A stretch of 64,000 nt of DNA from an uncultured Lachnospiraceae bacterium (GTDB taxonomy: Bacteria; Bacillota; Clostridia; Lachnospirales; Lachnospiraceae): contig CANQRR010000006.1 of assembly GCA_947626285.1 (NCBI GenBank), forward strand, positions 1-64,000. Reading direction: 5' to 3'. The notes beneath the pieces are model-generated. The model had not been told where the DNA came from. It searched no databases and saw nothing but the letters and a program-made list of their open reading frames with translations. A program made the translations under genes and the position numbers. The first letter of the stretch is position 1. Each line of letters starts with the position of its first letter. This document shows, in pieces, positions 33,744 through 42,115 of this stretch.

Positions 33744-35879
33744 ATGAAAAGAGAAGAGGCGAGAAAAAAGGCGGAGGCGCTTGTCGCGCAGATGACACTG
33801 GAAGAGAAGGCAAGCCAGCTTCGATACGACGCGCCCGCGATTAGGCGGCTTGGCATTCCCGCTTACAACTGGTGGAACGAAGGGCTCCACGGCGTGGCGC
33901 GCGCCGGACAGGCGACGGTATTCCCGCAGGCGATCGGCGTCGGGGCGACGTTCGATGAAGAGCTTGTGGGCGAGATCGCGGACGTGATCGCGACGGAGGG
34001 ACGCGCCAAGTACAACGCGTACTCTGCGCAGGAGGACCGTGATATCTACAAGGGGCTGACTTTCTGGTCCCCGAACGTCAACATCTTCCGCGATCCCCGC
34101 TGGGGGCGCGGACATGAGACCTACGGAGAGGACCCGTATCTGACGAGCCGTCTCGGCGTGGCTTTCGTGAAAGGGCTGCAGGGAGACGGAGAGACGATGA
34201 AGGCGGCGGCGTGCGCCAAGCATTTTGCTGTGCATTCCGGACCGGAGGGAATCCGCCACGAATTTAACGCGGAGGCGACGCCGAAGGACATGGGCGAGAC
34301 CTACCTGCCGGCGTTCCGGGCGCTGGTCGAGGAGGCGGGCGTGGAGGCCGTGATGGGCGCGTACAACCGCACGAATGGCGAGCCCTGCTGCGGCAGCCCG
34401 ACGCTCCAGAAAAAACTGCGTGGCGAGTGGGGATTCCAGGGACACTTCGTCTCCGACTGCTGGGCGATCCGCGATTTCCACGAGCACCATATGGTGACTT
34501 CGTCCGCGAAGGAGTCCGCGGCGCTGGCGATCAACAACGGCTGCGACCTGAACTGCGGAAATACCTATCTTCATATATTAAACGCCTATAAGAGCGGGCT
34601 GGTCACGGAGGAGACGATCACGGAATCCGCCGTGCGCCTGTTCACGACGCGCTATATGCTCGGGTTGTTCGACGGCAGCGAGTACGACGCGATCCCCTAC
34701 GAGGAGGTCGAGTCGAAGGAGCATCTGGCGCTGGCGAAGAAGGCGGCGCTGGAGAGCGTCGTGCTGTTGAAAAACGACGGCGTCCTGCCGCTTAAGAAAG
34801 ACAAACTGAAGACTGTGGGCGTCATCGGGCCGAACGCGAACAGCCGCGTGGCGCTGGTGGGCAACTACCACGGTACGGCGTCCCGCTATGTGACGATCCA
34901 GGAGGGACTGCAGGATTATCTGGGCGATGACGTGCGTGTGCTCACGACGCCGGGCTGCGAGCTCTTCCGCGACCGCACGGAGAACCTGGCGTTTGCGGGG
35001 GACCGTCTCTCTGAGGCGAAGATCGTCGCCGCGCACAGCGACGTGGTGATCCTCTGCGTGGGGCTGGATGAGACGCTCGAGGGCGAAGAGGGCGACACGG
35101 GCAACAGCTACGCGTCCGGGGACAAGCCGGATCTGTTGCTCCCGCAGGTGCAGCGCGACCTGATGGAGGCGGTCGCTTCCACGGGCACGCCGACCGTGCT
35201 CTGTGTGATGACGGGCAGCGACGTGGATCTGGGTTATGCGACGGAGCATTTCGGCGCGATCCTGCAGGTCTGGTATCCGGGCGCGCAGGGCGGAAGCGCG
35301 GTGGCGGAGCTTCTGTTCGGGGACGTCTCCCCGTCCGGCAAGCTTCCGGTCACGTTCTATGAGTCGCTGGATGAGCTGCCCGATTTTGAGGATTACTCAA
35401 TGCAGGGCAGGACTTATCGCTATATGAGCGGGAAAGCGCAGTATCCGTTCGGTTACGGGTTGACTTACGGAGACGTCTGTGTGAAGAGCGCAGAGATCGC
35501 CGCGGACAATGGAAAGAGCAGCGCGGCTGACTGCGCGTCCGACGCATGCGCGGCTCCGGTACATATGAACATAACCGTGGAAAACGCGGGCAGCGTTCCC
35601 ACGGAGGAAGTGATCCAGATTTATGTCAAATGTCTGGATTCGGAGTTTGCGCCGAAGAATCCGTCGCTTGCCGCGTTTCGGAGAGTGCGCGTGGAGGCAG
35701 GAGAGACGAAGACGCTGACGCTCGAGATCCCCCGGCAGGCGCTCACCGTTGTGGATGAGGCGGGCTGCCGCAAAGTGGATGGACGGAAATTTGTATTCTA
35801 CGCGGGCTGTTCCCAACCGGATGCGCGAAGCTGCGAGCTGACGGGCCATACGACGGCGGAGGTGTGCTATGAGCTTTAG
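33744..35879 (+). CDS. Glycoside hydrolase family 3 (beta-glucosidase or beta-xylosidase)
   Basis: A 711-residue GH3 enzyme without a signal peptide. Order: N-terminal TIM barrel with YNWWNEGLHGVARAG and NIFRDPRWGRGHETYGEDPY, nucleophile D238 in FVSDCWAIRDF, then the alpha/beta sandwich domain and a C-terminal fibronectin-III-like domain (NITVENAGSVPTEEVIQIYV). The WWNExLHGVA and SDCWA forms occur in both xylosidase- and glucosidase-type GH3 enzymes; I lean to a xylosidase-like member but this is uncertain. It acts on imported oligosaccharides. Its stop overlaps the start of the CE4 gene by 11 bases, so the two are translationally coupled. Confidence 0.92.
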   Translation: MKREEARKKAEALVAQMTLEEKASQLRYDAPAIRRLGIPAYNWWNEGLHGVARAGQATVFPQAIGVGATFDEELVGEIADVIATEGRAKYNAYSAQEDRDIYKGLTFWSPNVNIFRDPRWGRGHETYGEDPYLTSRLGVAFVKGLQGDGETMKAAACAKHFAVHSGPEGIRHEFNAEATPKDMGETYLPAFRALVEEAGVEAVMGAYNRTNGEPCCGSPTLQKKLRGEWGFQGHFVSDCWAIRDFHEHHMVTSSAKESAALAINNGCDLNCGNTYLHILNAYKSGLVTEETITESAVRLFTTRYMLGLFDGSEYDAIPYEEVESKEHLALAKKAALESVVLLKNDGVLPLKKDKLKTVGVIGPNANSRVALVGNYHGTASRYVTIQEGLQDYLGDDVRVLTTPGCELFRDRTENLAFAGDRLSEAKIVAAHSDVVILCVGLDETLEGEEGDTGNSYASGDKPDLLLPQVQRDLMEAVASTGTPTVLCVMTGSDVDLGYATEHFGAILQVWYPGAQGGSAVAELLFGDVSPSGKLPVTFYESLDELPDFEDYSMQGRTYRYMSGKAQYPFGYGLTYGDVCVKSAEIAADNGKSSAADCASDACAAPVHMNITVENAGSVPTEEVIQIYVKCLDSEFAPKNPSLAAFRRVRVEAGETKTLTLEIPRQALTVVDEAGCRKVDGRKFVFYAGCSQPDARSCELTGHTTAEVCYEL

Positions 35880-36639
35880 ATTGTTTTATCCGGAGTTTAA
35901 GAACAAAGCGCTGACATTCAGCTACGACGACGGGCAGGTCTTTGACCGGAGACTCGTGGAGATCTTTAACCGCTACGGGTTGAAAGCGACGTTCCATCTG
36001 AATTCCGGGATACTGGACAGCGAGGGATTTTTGACAAAAGAGGAGTTGTCGACTCTGTTCGAGAGACACGAGATCGCGTGCCACGGCGTGCTGCACGAAT
36101 TTCCGACACATCTGGCGCAGGAGCGGCTGGTACGGGAATTCTATCAGGACCGTCTGACGCTCGAGGAGTGCACAGGCCGGATCATCCGCGGCTGTTCCTA
36201 TGCGTACGGCGAGTATGACGAGCGGGTGGTAAACACGTTGAAGACGCTTGGCTTTGCGTACTGCAGGACTGTAGATTCGACCGGCAACTTCAGCGTCCCA
36301 CGGGATTTCCTGAGGTGGACGCCGAGCTGCCACCACAACGACGCGTTCGGGGAGATGGCGGATCGTTTCCTGAATACACCGCATTTCAGTCGGCTCTCAC
36401 TGTTCTATGTGTGGGGACATAGTTTTGAATTCGACCGCGAGCATACCTGGGACGCGATGGAAGCGTTCTGCGAGCGCATGCATGGACAGGCGGACGTCTG
36501 GTATACGACGAACATTGATTATGTGGATTATATGAACGCGGCGAGGGGGCTGCTGTTCAGCGCGGACGGCACGCGCGTTCAGAATCTGTCATCGATTCCG
36601 GTCTACGCGGAGATTGACGGAGAGCCGCGGATCCTCTGA
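35869..36639 (+). CDS. Intracellular polysaccharide deacetylase-like protein (CE4)
   Basis: A 256-residue NodB-like protein without a signal peptide. LTFSYDDGQVFD supplies D20 and D21, and CHGVLHEF supplies H72 and H76, so the metal site is complete. SYAYGEYDERVVNTLKTLGF and YVWGHSFEFD are later family motifs. The start overlaps the end of the GH3 gene, pointing to coupled expression and one pathway. A cytoplasmic CE4 next to a GH3 and importer suggests removal of acetyl groups from imported oligosaccharides, for example acetyl-xylo-oligosaccharides; that is inference. Some members of this subgroup are annotated only as 'polysaccharide deacetylase family'. Confidence 0.85.
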   Translation: MSFRLFYPEFKNKALTFSYDDGQVFDRRLVEIFNRYGLKATFHLNSGILDSEGFLTKEELSTLFERHEIACHGVLHEFPTHLAQERLVREFYQDRLTLEECTGRIIRGCSYAYGEYDERVVNTLKTLGFAYCRTVDSTGNFSVPRDFLRWTPSCHHNDAFGEMADRFLNTPHFSRLSLFYVWGHSFEFDREHTWDAMEAFCERMHGQADVWYTTNIDYVDYMNAARGLLFSADGTRVQNLSSIPVYAEIDGEPRIL

Positions 36640-36660
36640 GAAAAAGACAGATTTTTATCC

Positions 36661-36688
36661 TTGAGTTTGCCGGGAAACGTGCTATAAT
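36661..36688 (+). promoter_or_regulatory. Promoter of the transglutaminase-like wall protein gene
   Basis: TTGAGT at 36661-36666, 16-base spacer, TATAAT at 36683-36688, followed by GGGGGAG before the ATG. Confidence 0.75.
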
Positions 36689-36723
36689 GAGGAAAACCGT
36701 GGTTTTACAAAGGGGGAGATACT

Positions 36724-38244
36724 ATGAAGGGATGGAAGAGGATTCTTGTGCTGGCGCTTTGCCTTTGCCTGATCCAGTTTCCTGCGATGTCGGGCGCGTC
36801 GATCGTCGCGCAGGCTGCCGGAAAGTCGGGGCTTTTTAAGGAAGGCGGGAAGTTCTACTATTATTCCAACGACAAGAAGGTCGTAAACAGCTGGAAAAAG
36901 GTCAAGGTAAAGATCGGCGGAAAGAATGTAAAGTACAGCTTCTATTTCGGAAGCGATGGGGCGGCCTACGCGGGCAGCACGAACGCGGACGGGATTCTGA
37001 CGCTTGCGAAAAAGAAGATAAGTGGGAAGACCTACGGATTTGACCAGCTTGGACATATGCTCACGGGAGTCTATGTCAGCAAAGGCCAGTTCTACGTGTT
37101 CAATTCCGGGACGGGTGTTTTTGACAAGAAAAGCTCAAAGAAGCTGCGGGCGGCGGCGAAAGAAGGGACCGCGTACGCGACGCTGATCGACCTTCTCGCC
37201 AAGCTTGGATATACTCCGCAGGAGGTAAAGCAGGGACTGTCGACCAACTATGGGAACGGCACTGGGAGCATTTACGTCTACACGGGCTTTGATGTACATG
37301 TATTCAAGGACGCCGCGACCGGTAAAATGACGATCATGACCGTGATGGCGACGCCTCTGGCAAACGTGAACGCGCAGCAGGGGACCGAGACGGAGACGAG
37401 CACGGAGGTTCAGGCAGTCGATTCGCTGCTGCGGAAGGAGGGCGGCAAGTATTACTGCTACAACAGCCAGGGCGAGAAGGTAAAGAACGAGTGGAGAACG
37501 ATAGGGAACTATCGCTATTATTTCAAGGCGGACGGAAGCGCGCAGACAGGCGTCGCGAAGATTGACGGGAAGCTCTATCTGTTCAACAAGAAAGCCCGTC
37601 TGGTGCAGGGCACGAAGACCAGCTTTGTGACGAGCGGAAAGAAAAAATATCTCGTGGCGAAGGATGGGTCTGTCTACACCGGATGGATCGTGTTCGACAA
37701 CGCGCTGTACTACGCTAACTCCAAGGGCGTGCTGAAGCGGAGCAAGACCTACAGCGGGATCACTTTCGACAGCACGGGCAAGGCTAAGAGTAGCGTTGCG
37801 ACGAATCTGAAGATCACGACGATGGAGGTCGTCGCGTCCATCACCAACGGCACGATGACGAAAGAGCAGAAGCTCAAGGCGTGCTGGGATTATGTCGTGA
37901 GCGATAAGCGCTTCACCTACTATCAGCGCACGCCGGACTTCAAGAAGAAGGGCTGGCAGAGGCAGGAGGCGTTGACGATGCTGAACACACGCGCGGGCAG
38001 CAGCTACGGTCTCGCATGCGCGTTCGCGGCGCTGGCGAGCGAAGTGGGGTACAGTCCGAATGTAGTCGCCGGCAAGGTGAGCAGCAAGAGTCAGGCCGGA
38101 GACGGCATGTCGGGGCATTGCTGGGTGATCATCGATCAGAAATACTACGATCCGGGCGCCCAGTTCAGAGGCTGGTGGTCCGGCGTGTACGGACTTGCCA
38201 GCTATGACATCAAGAATGTGATCCAGTATAAGGTGAAATTTTAA
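36724..38244 (+). CDS. Secreted protein with wall-binding repeats and transglutaminase-like domain
   Basis: A 506-residue protein with a signal peptide (about 1-33), wall-binding type repeats interspersed through about 35-355 (YYYSNDKKVVNSWKK, YRYYFKADGSAQTGVAKIDG, YTGWIVFDNALYYANSKGVL), and a C-terminal transglutaminase-like cysteine domain. C432 lies in YGLACAFAALASEVGY, H465 in SGHCWVII and D476 in KYYDPG, forming the usual triad. Such domains hydrolyse or rearrange amide bonds; a role at the cell wall is probable. A Glu/Thr-rich linker lies near residue 222. Single-gene unit with a clear promoter. It shares repeat type with the NlpC/P60 protein at 15916. Confidence 0.88.
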   Translation: MKGWKRILVLALCLCLIQFPAMSGASIVAQAAGKSGLFKEGGKFYYYSNDKKVVNSWKKVKVKIGGKNVKYSFYFGSDGAAYAGSTNADGILTLAKKKISGKTYGFDQLGHMLTGVYVSKGQFYVFNSGTGVFDKKSSKKLRAAAKEGTAYATLIDLLAKLGYTPQEVKQGLSTNYGNGTGSIYVYTGFDVHVFKDAATGKMTIMTVMATPLANVNAQQGTETETSTEVQAVDSLLRKEGGKYYCYNSQGEKVKNEWRTIGNYRYYFKADGSAQTGVAKIDGKLYLFNKKARLVQGTKTSFVTSGKKKYLVAKDGSVYTGWIVFDNALYYANSKGVLKRSKTYSGITFDSTGKAKSSVATNLKITTMEVVASITNGTMTKEQKLKACWDYVVSDKRFTYYQRTPDFKKKGWQRQEALTMLNTRAGSSYGLACAFAALASEVGYSPNVVAGKVSSKSQAGDGMSGHCWVIIDQKYYDPGAQFRGWWSGVYGLASYDIKNVIQYKVKF

Positions 38245-38266
38245 GAAGGGTGCCAAGGCACCCTTC
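38245..38266. terminator. Terminator-like hairpin between convergent genes
   Basis: GAAGGGTGCC and GGCACCCTTC pair perfectly over a 2-nt spacer. T-runs are weak on both sides. It separates the convergent wall protein and degV genes. Confidence 0.6.
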
Positions 38267-38279
38267 CGAAAGAAACGTC

Positions 38280-39176
38280 TTATTGATATTTGTGAAGAAG
38301 CTCCTCCGGGAGCTTTTTTGCTATCGCGATCGCGATCGATCCGTCCCCGATGTGGCAGGAGACACTCAGGGACAGCGGGTCGCACATCAGCGGCGCGTGG
38401 CCAGGATAATGCGCCTCTACCTCCTCCTTCCAGGAGTTGACTTCAGTCAGGTCCGTCCCGGAATAGGCCAGCATGACGTTGAATTCAGAGCCGTCCTCCG
38501 GGGAATGGAAGCGTTCCGTGATATCCTTGTGAATGGCTTCAAGCATCGTGGTGCGCGCGGCTTTCATCGTGCGGCTCTTCGCGTAGGCGTCGAGCTTGTC
38601 GCCCTGGATCTGCAGCACCGGCTTTAAGCGCAGCAGCGTGCCGAGCGCGGCGGCGGCAGGCGTGATCCGGCCTCCTTTTTTGAGATAGTACAGGGTATTC
38701 AGCGTGATGTAGATGCTGGAATCCGCAGCCGTGTCCACCAGATATTTCGCGATCTCCGCGCCGCCCCAGCCCGCGTCCGCGAGCGCTTTCGCTTCGATGG
38801 CGCACTGCTTCTGGGTGATGGAGATACGGCGGTTGTCCACGACGAACACCTTTCCATCGTAATCCTGCGCGAGCGCCTGCGCGGCACTGCACGAGCCGCT
38901 TAAGCCGCTGGACATCGGAATGTGAACGATCTCCTCATAGTCCTTCAGAAGCTTGTCCCATAGCTCCGTCACGTCATTTAAGGACGGCATGGAAGTGGAG
39001 ATGTTTGAGTCGTTCTTTAAATGCAGGTAAAATTCCTCCTGCGTCAGAGTGATATCCTCGTAATAAAGTTCATCGTTGATGAAGAACGGCATCGGCAGGA
39101 CGTAGATTCCCAGCTCGTCGCTCTGGGCCCTTGTGATGCCGCTGTTGCTGTCTGTGACGATCGCCACTTTTTTCAT
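38280..39176 (-). CDS. DegV family fatty-acid-binding protein
   Basis: A 298-residue DegV/EDD-fold protein. The N-terminus VAIVTDSNSGITRAQSDELG, the STSMPSLNDVTE motif and the HIPMSSGLSGSCSAAQALAQ ligand loop are characteristic. Family members bind a single fatty acid (FakB) and present it to the kinase FakA for phospholipid synthesis; no fakA is in this window. The start is the ATG at 39176 after GAGGAG (minus strand). Cytoplasmic. Single gene between convergent and same-strand neighbours. Confidence 0.94.
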   Translation of the reverse strand: MKKVAIVTDSNSGITRAQSDELGIYVLPMPFFINDELYYEDITLTQEEFYLHLKNDSNISTSMPSLNDVTELWDKLLKDYEEIVHIPMSSGLSGSCSAAQALAQDYDGKVFVVDNRRISITQKQCAIEAKALADAGWGGAEIAKYLVDTAADSSIYITLNTLYYLKKGGRITPAAAALGTLLRLKPVLQIQGDKLDAYAKSRTMKAARTTMLEAIHKDITERFHSPEDGSEFNVMLAYSGTDLTEVNSWKEEVEAHYPGHAPLMCDPLSLSVSCHIGDGSIAIAIAKKLPEELLHKYQ

Positions 39177-39240
39177 AATGGTCTCCTCTTTTTCACAATT
39201 GAATTTTTTTCATTATAAAGGGTAGCGCGTAAAATGTCAA

Positions 39241-39768
39241 TTATGCCATTGCGCGGGCGAGGACGACGCACGCGGCGATCCCGGCGAAGGTGGAAAGCAG
39301 AGCGCCGGGGAGGGTATGACGCGTTTTCCTGATGCCGGCGGTCATGAAGTAGAGGCTCATCGTGTAAAAGATGGTCTCAGTGCAGCACATCATCAGCGAG
39401 GCGATCAGTCCGACCGAGGAGTCCGTGCCGTATTCCTTGTAGACGTCCAGCAGAAGGCCGGTCGCCGCGCTCGAGGAGAACATGCGCAGCAGCGCGAGGG
39501 GTACGAGGGCGGCGGGAAAGGCGGCTCTGGAAGCCGCCCGTTCGAGCAGCGACGCCAAAAGATCCAGAAAGCCGGAGGCGCGCAGCACGCCGGCGGCCAC
39601 CATCAGCCCAATCAGGGTGGGAACGATCCGGACGACGGTCTGCAGCCCCTCTTTCGCGCCGCGGATGAAGCTGTCGTAGACCGGCACCTTCGCGAGCAGC
39701 CCGTACCCGATCACGTAGAAGATCAGGAAGGGGATCATGAATTGTGACAAATATAAAATGAACTGCAT
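39241..39768 (-). CDS. spmB: Spore maturation protein B
   Basis: A 175-residue membrane protein with about five hydrophobic segments and the nucleoside-recognition-type gate motif. LIGLMVAAGVLRASGFLDLL and PLALLRMFSSSAATGLLLDV are distinctive of SpmB. In Bacillus SpmA and SpmB act together in spore core dehydration. I start it at 39768, 6 bases after AAGGAG; the frame extends upstream to 39813 without a site. It follows the DUF885 gene by 29 bases and probably shares its transcript. spmA is not adjacent, unlike the usual order. It implies a spore-forming lineage. Confidence 0.9.
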   Translation of the reverse strand: MQFILYLSQFMIPFLIFYVIGYGLLAKVPVYDSFIRGAKEGLQTVVRIVPTLIGLMVAAGVLRASGFLDLLASLLERAASRAAFPAALVPLALLRMFSSSAATGLLLDVYKEYGTDSSVGLIASLMMCCTETIFYTMSLYFMTAGIRKTRHTLPGALLSTFAGIAACVVLARAMA

Positions 39769-39797
39769 CGCGTGCTCCTTATGTTTGTCATATAAAA

Positions 39798-41927
39798 TTA
39801 TGAGGCGGAACACAGCAATCGCTTCCGCAGGATATAGAACGGCGCGGGGCCGGTCTCGAGCACGAGGCGGTGGAACTCCTTCAGGGAGAAGCGCTCCCCC
39901 TGCGCCTGCTTCAGCTCATCGCGCAGAGAGCAGAAGTTCAGGCAGCCCACGTAATATTGCAGATAGTTCGCCGGGGCTTCGAGGATCGTACGGTACAGCG
40001 TTTCCGCTGTGTCGCCCCCGAAGCCGAGCTGCTCTAGGAACGCCCTGACCTGGTCGAGCGAGTAGCCGCGGTAGTGGATGCCGATGTCGAGCAGGGAGGC
40101 GAGGCCGAGCGTGAAGGAGCGGTTTCGCTGCGACAGGGCGGCGAGTGCCGGATCGTCCTCCCAGAGCGAGTAGGCATACATTTCGACATAGGTGGCCCAG
40201 CCCTCCGTATATCCGCCGACGTCGAGCAGATTTCGCAGCAGATCCGGCTCCTGCGCGCTGAAGTAGACGGATTGGAACAGATGCCCCGGATACCCCTCGT
40301 GCGCGAGCGTCGTAAAGAGTTCGAGGTCGCTGTAATTGCTCGCCGGGTTGATATAGATGACATTATTTGTATAGTCGTCGATCGTGGGCGACAGATAAAA
40401 GGCGGGACTTAAGTAATCCTGCAGGGATTCGTGGACGTACTTGACCTGGCAGGATACGGCCGGGAGCAGCGGAAAATCCTGCGTGACTTTTTCGCGCAGA
40501 TCCTCAAGCATCGCGGCGGGATCACCGGAGGCTCCGGTTCTTATGTCGGTACCTACGCTGTTTCCGGAAGCTGTGTCCATGCCGCCGGCATCAGACATTT
40601 CATCGGCGATGACGCTCTCCGAAGCCGGGATCGTGTCTGCCGAAGCGCTGTCGACATCCGCAGATGCATTGCGGGATTGCTTTTTCACACTGCCGATCCC
40701 GGTGATGACCGCATCCCACGCTTTGAGCGTCTGTTCCGGCAGTCCGGCCTGCCCGGCCGAACCCGCCGTAAGGCTGCTCCATGCCTCAACCGTGGACGCA
40801 GGTTCACTTTCGTTTTCCGCCGCGCTGTCCTCCCAGGTGCCTTTCGCACTATTTCCAGCGTTAATTTCCGGGCGCTTCATCAGCTCGCGGATCGCTGTGA
40901 AATCTTCCACCATCTGTACTTTTACGGCCTCCTCGATCTCCTCGATCGAACGGTCGTCGCCGACGGTGGTCTTGACGAGCCAGCGGTAATATTCTTTTCC
41001 TTTCGGATAGTAGCAAAGTCCCTGATCGTTCGTCCCGCTTTCGCAGAAGCGTTCAAGCGCTTTTATCATGGTCTCGTAGGCCGGGATCACATAGCCGTTC
41101 AGGATTGACTGATTGCGGTTTTTGTAAGCAATTTTTTCGTCTGTGGTCAGGTTTTTCACGGCGTCGATCTTCTCATTGAAGATTTCGATCAGGTAGTTGG
41201 ATCCGGGATCTTCGATGAACTCTCTGCACTGGCTTATGACCTCCTTTGCGCAGGCGTCGCTCATGAAGAGCCCTTCCTCGGATTTCGCCTGTTCAAACGC
41301 CAGGATGGACGAGAAATAGTCCGGGACCTGGGAGAGAAGCGTCAGGTAGTCCTCAATGTCGTCTCTGGTCCGGAACGTATACTCCGCGAGCAGGACCGGA
41401 AGCTGCGCCTGAATGCCGAGCGTGGGACCAAGCGGTTCGTCGTAGAGCAGGTAATCGGCTCCTTCCAGCTCAGTTTCCAGACAGTCCCGGAAAATGTCGA
41501 AGGTGAGCTGATGCTTTTCGGAGAGCTTTTCATAGTCAAACGTCTCCAGCGTGTTCAGATAATTTTCCGCTGACGTGAGAGACTTCTTTCGCGCCCCGAG
41601 GCTGCCGTTCCCGAGCGTCACCTGTTTCTTGTCAAGCTTGTAGGCCGCGGGATCGGCGACCACATAGTGCCGGTTCAGCGTGTTGCTGTCCAGCTCCTCA
41701 CGAAAGACCTGCTCCGTAAAGCGCTCGAATTTCCGGTCTTCGGAGAACAGGAAAGCAGGGAAAGAGTGGGCGACGCACAGCCGCGCCACCAGAAAAAGCA
41801 AAACACATGCGAGCGCCGGAATGATAAGGAAGGAAAGCTTCCCGGCTCCGCCGCTTATTGCATTTTGCTTTTCTGTCTTCGCATTGTCTGCGGTTTGTGA
41901 ATTGGTAAGGGATCGTACGGTGAACAT
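39798..41927 (-). CDS. Membrane-anchored DUF885 family (M32-like) peptidase
   Basis: A 709-residue protein with a cytoplasmic N-terminus of about 30 residues, one transmembrane helix (KLSFLIIPALACVLLFLVAR) and an extracellular DUF885 domain. The zinc motif is TLAHEGYPGHLFQ (HExxxH type), followed by a GWATYVEMYAYSL helix and YLQYYVGCLNF near the end. A Ser/Ala/Glu-rich, low-complexity segment of about 100 residues (near 40540-40860) is inserted in the middle of the domain. I start it at 41927, 8 bases after GGAG; the frame extends to 42161 but over the divergent metG region. Peptidase activity is likely but the substrate is not known. Confidence 0.85.
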   Translation of the reverse strand: MFTVRSLTNSQTADNAKTEKQNAISGGAGKLSFLIIPALACVLLFLVARLCVAHSFPAFLFSEDRKFERFTEQVFREELDSNTLNRHYVVADPAAYKLDKKQVTLGNGSLGARKKSLTSAENYLNTLETFDYEKLSEKHQLTFDIFRDCLETELEGADYLLYDEPLGPTLGIQAQLPVLLAEYTFRTRDDIEDYLTLLSQVPDYFSSILAFEQAKSEEGLFMSDACAKEVISQCREFIEDPGSNYLIEIFNEKIDAVKNLTTDEKIAYKNRNQSILNGYVIPAYETMIKALERFCESGTNDQGLCYYPKGKEYYRWLVKTTVGDDRSIEEIEEAVKVQMVEDFTAIRELMKRPEINAGNSAKGTWEDSAAENESEPASTVEAWSSLTAGSAGQAGLPEQTLKAWDAVITGIGSVKKQSRNASADVDSASADTIPASESVIADEMSDAGGMDTASGNSVGTDIRTGASGDPAAMLEDLREKVTQDFPLLPAVSCQVKYVHESLQDYLSPAFYLSPTIDDYTNNVIYINPASNYSDLELFTTLAHEGYPGHLFQSVYFSAQEPDLLRNLLDVGGYTEGWATYVEMYAYSLWEDDPALAALSQRNRSFTLGLASLLDIGIHYRGYSLDQVRAFLEQLGFGGDTAETLYRTILEAPANYLQYYVGCLNFCSLRDELKQAQGERFSLKEFHRLVLETGPAPFYILRKRLLCSAS

Positions 41928-41988
41928 AAAACTTGCTCCGGGACATTCTCTTGGAACAAGTTTATGACGGGAAAAAAAGGAACATGCC

Positions 41989-42017
41989 TTGACAGTCAAA
42001 TTCCGTTGTGGTAAGTT
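41989..42017 (+). promoter_or_regulatory. metG promoter (probable)
   Basis: TTGACA at 41989-41994 and TAAGTT at 42012-42017 with a 17-base spacer. The -10 match is weak. Confidence 0.5.
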
Positions 42018-42065
42018 AGAGAACAGAATAACCCGGTGACGAAAAGAAGTGGCAGATTGATGCGT

Positions 42066-42098
42066 CCGTCTTCTTGTATAAGGAAGATGGGTTTTTTT
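42066..42098 (+). terminator. Attenuator-type terminator in the metG leader
   Basis: CCGTCTTCTT (42066-42075), loop GTATA, AGGAAGATGG (42081-42090), with two G-T pairs, followed by G and seven T. It lies between promoter and gene, as in tyrS. No T-box or SAM-riboswitch core is recognised. Confidence 0.65.
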
Positions 42099-42115
42099 AT
42101 TAAGGAGGAACAGAC

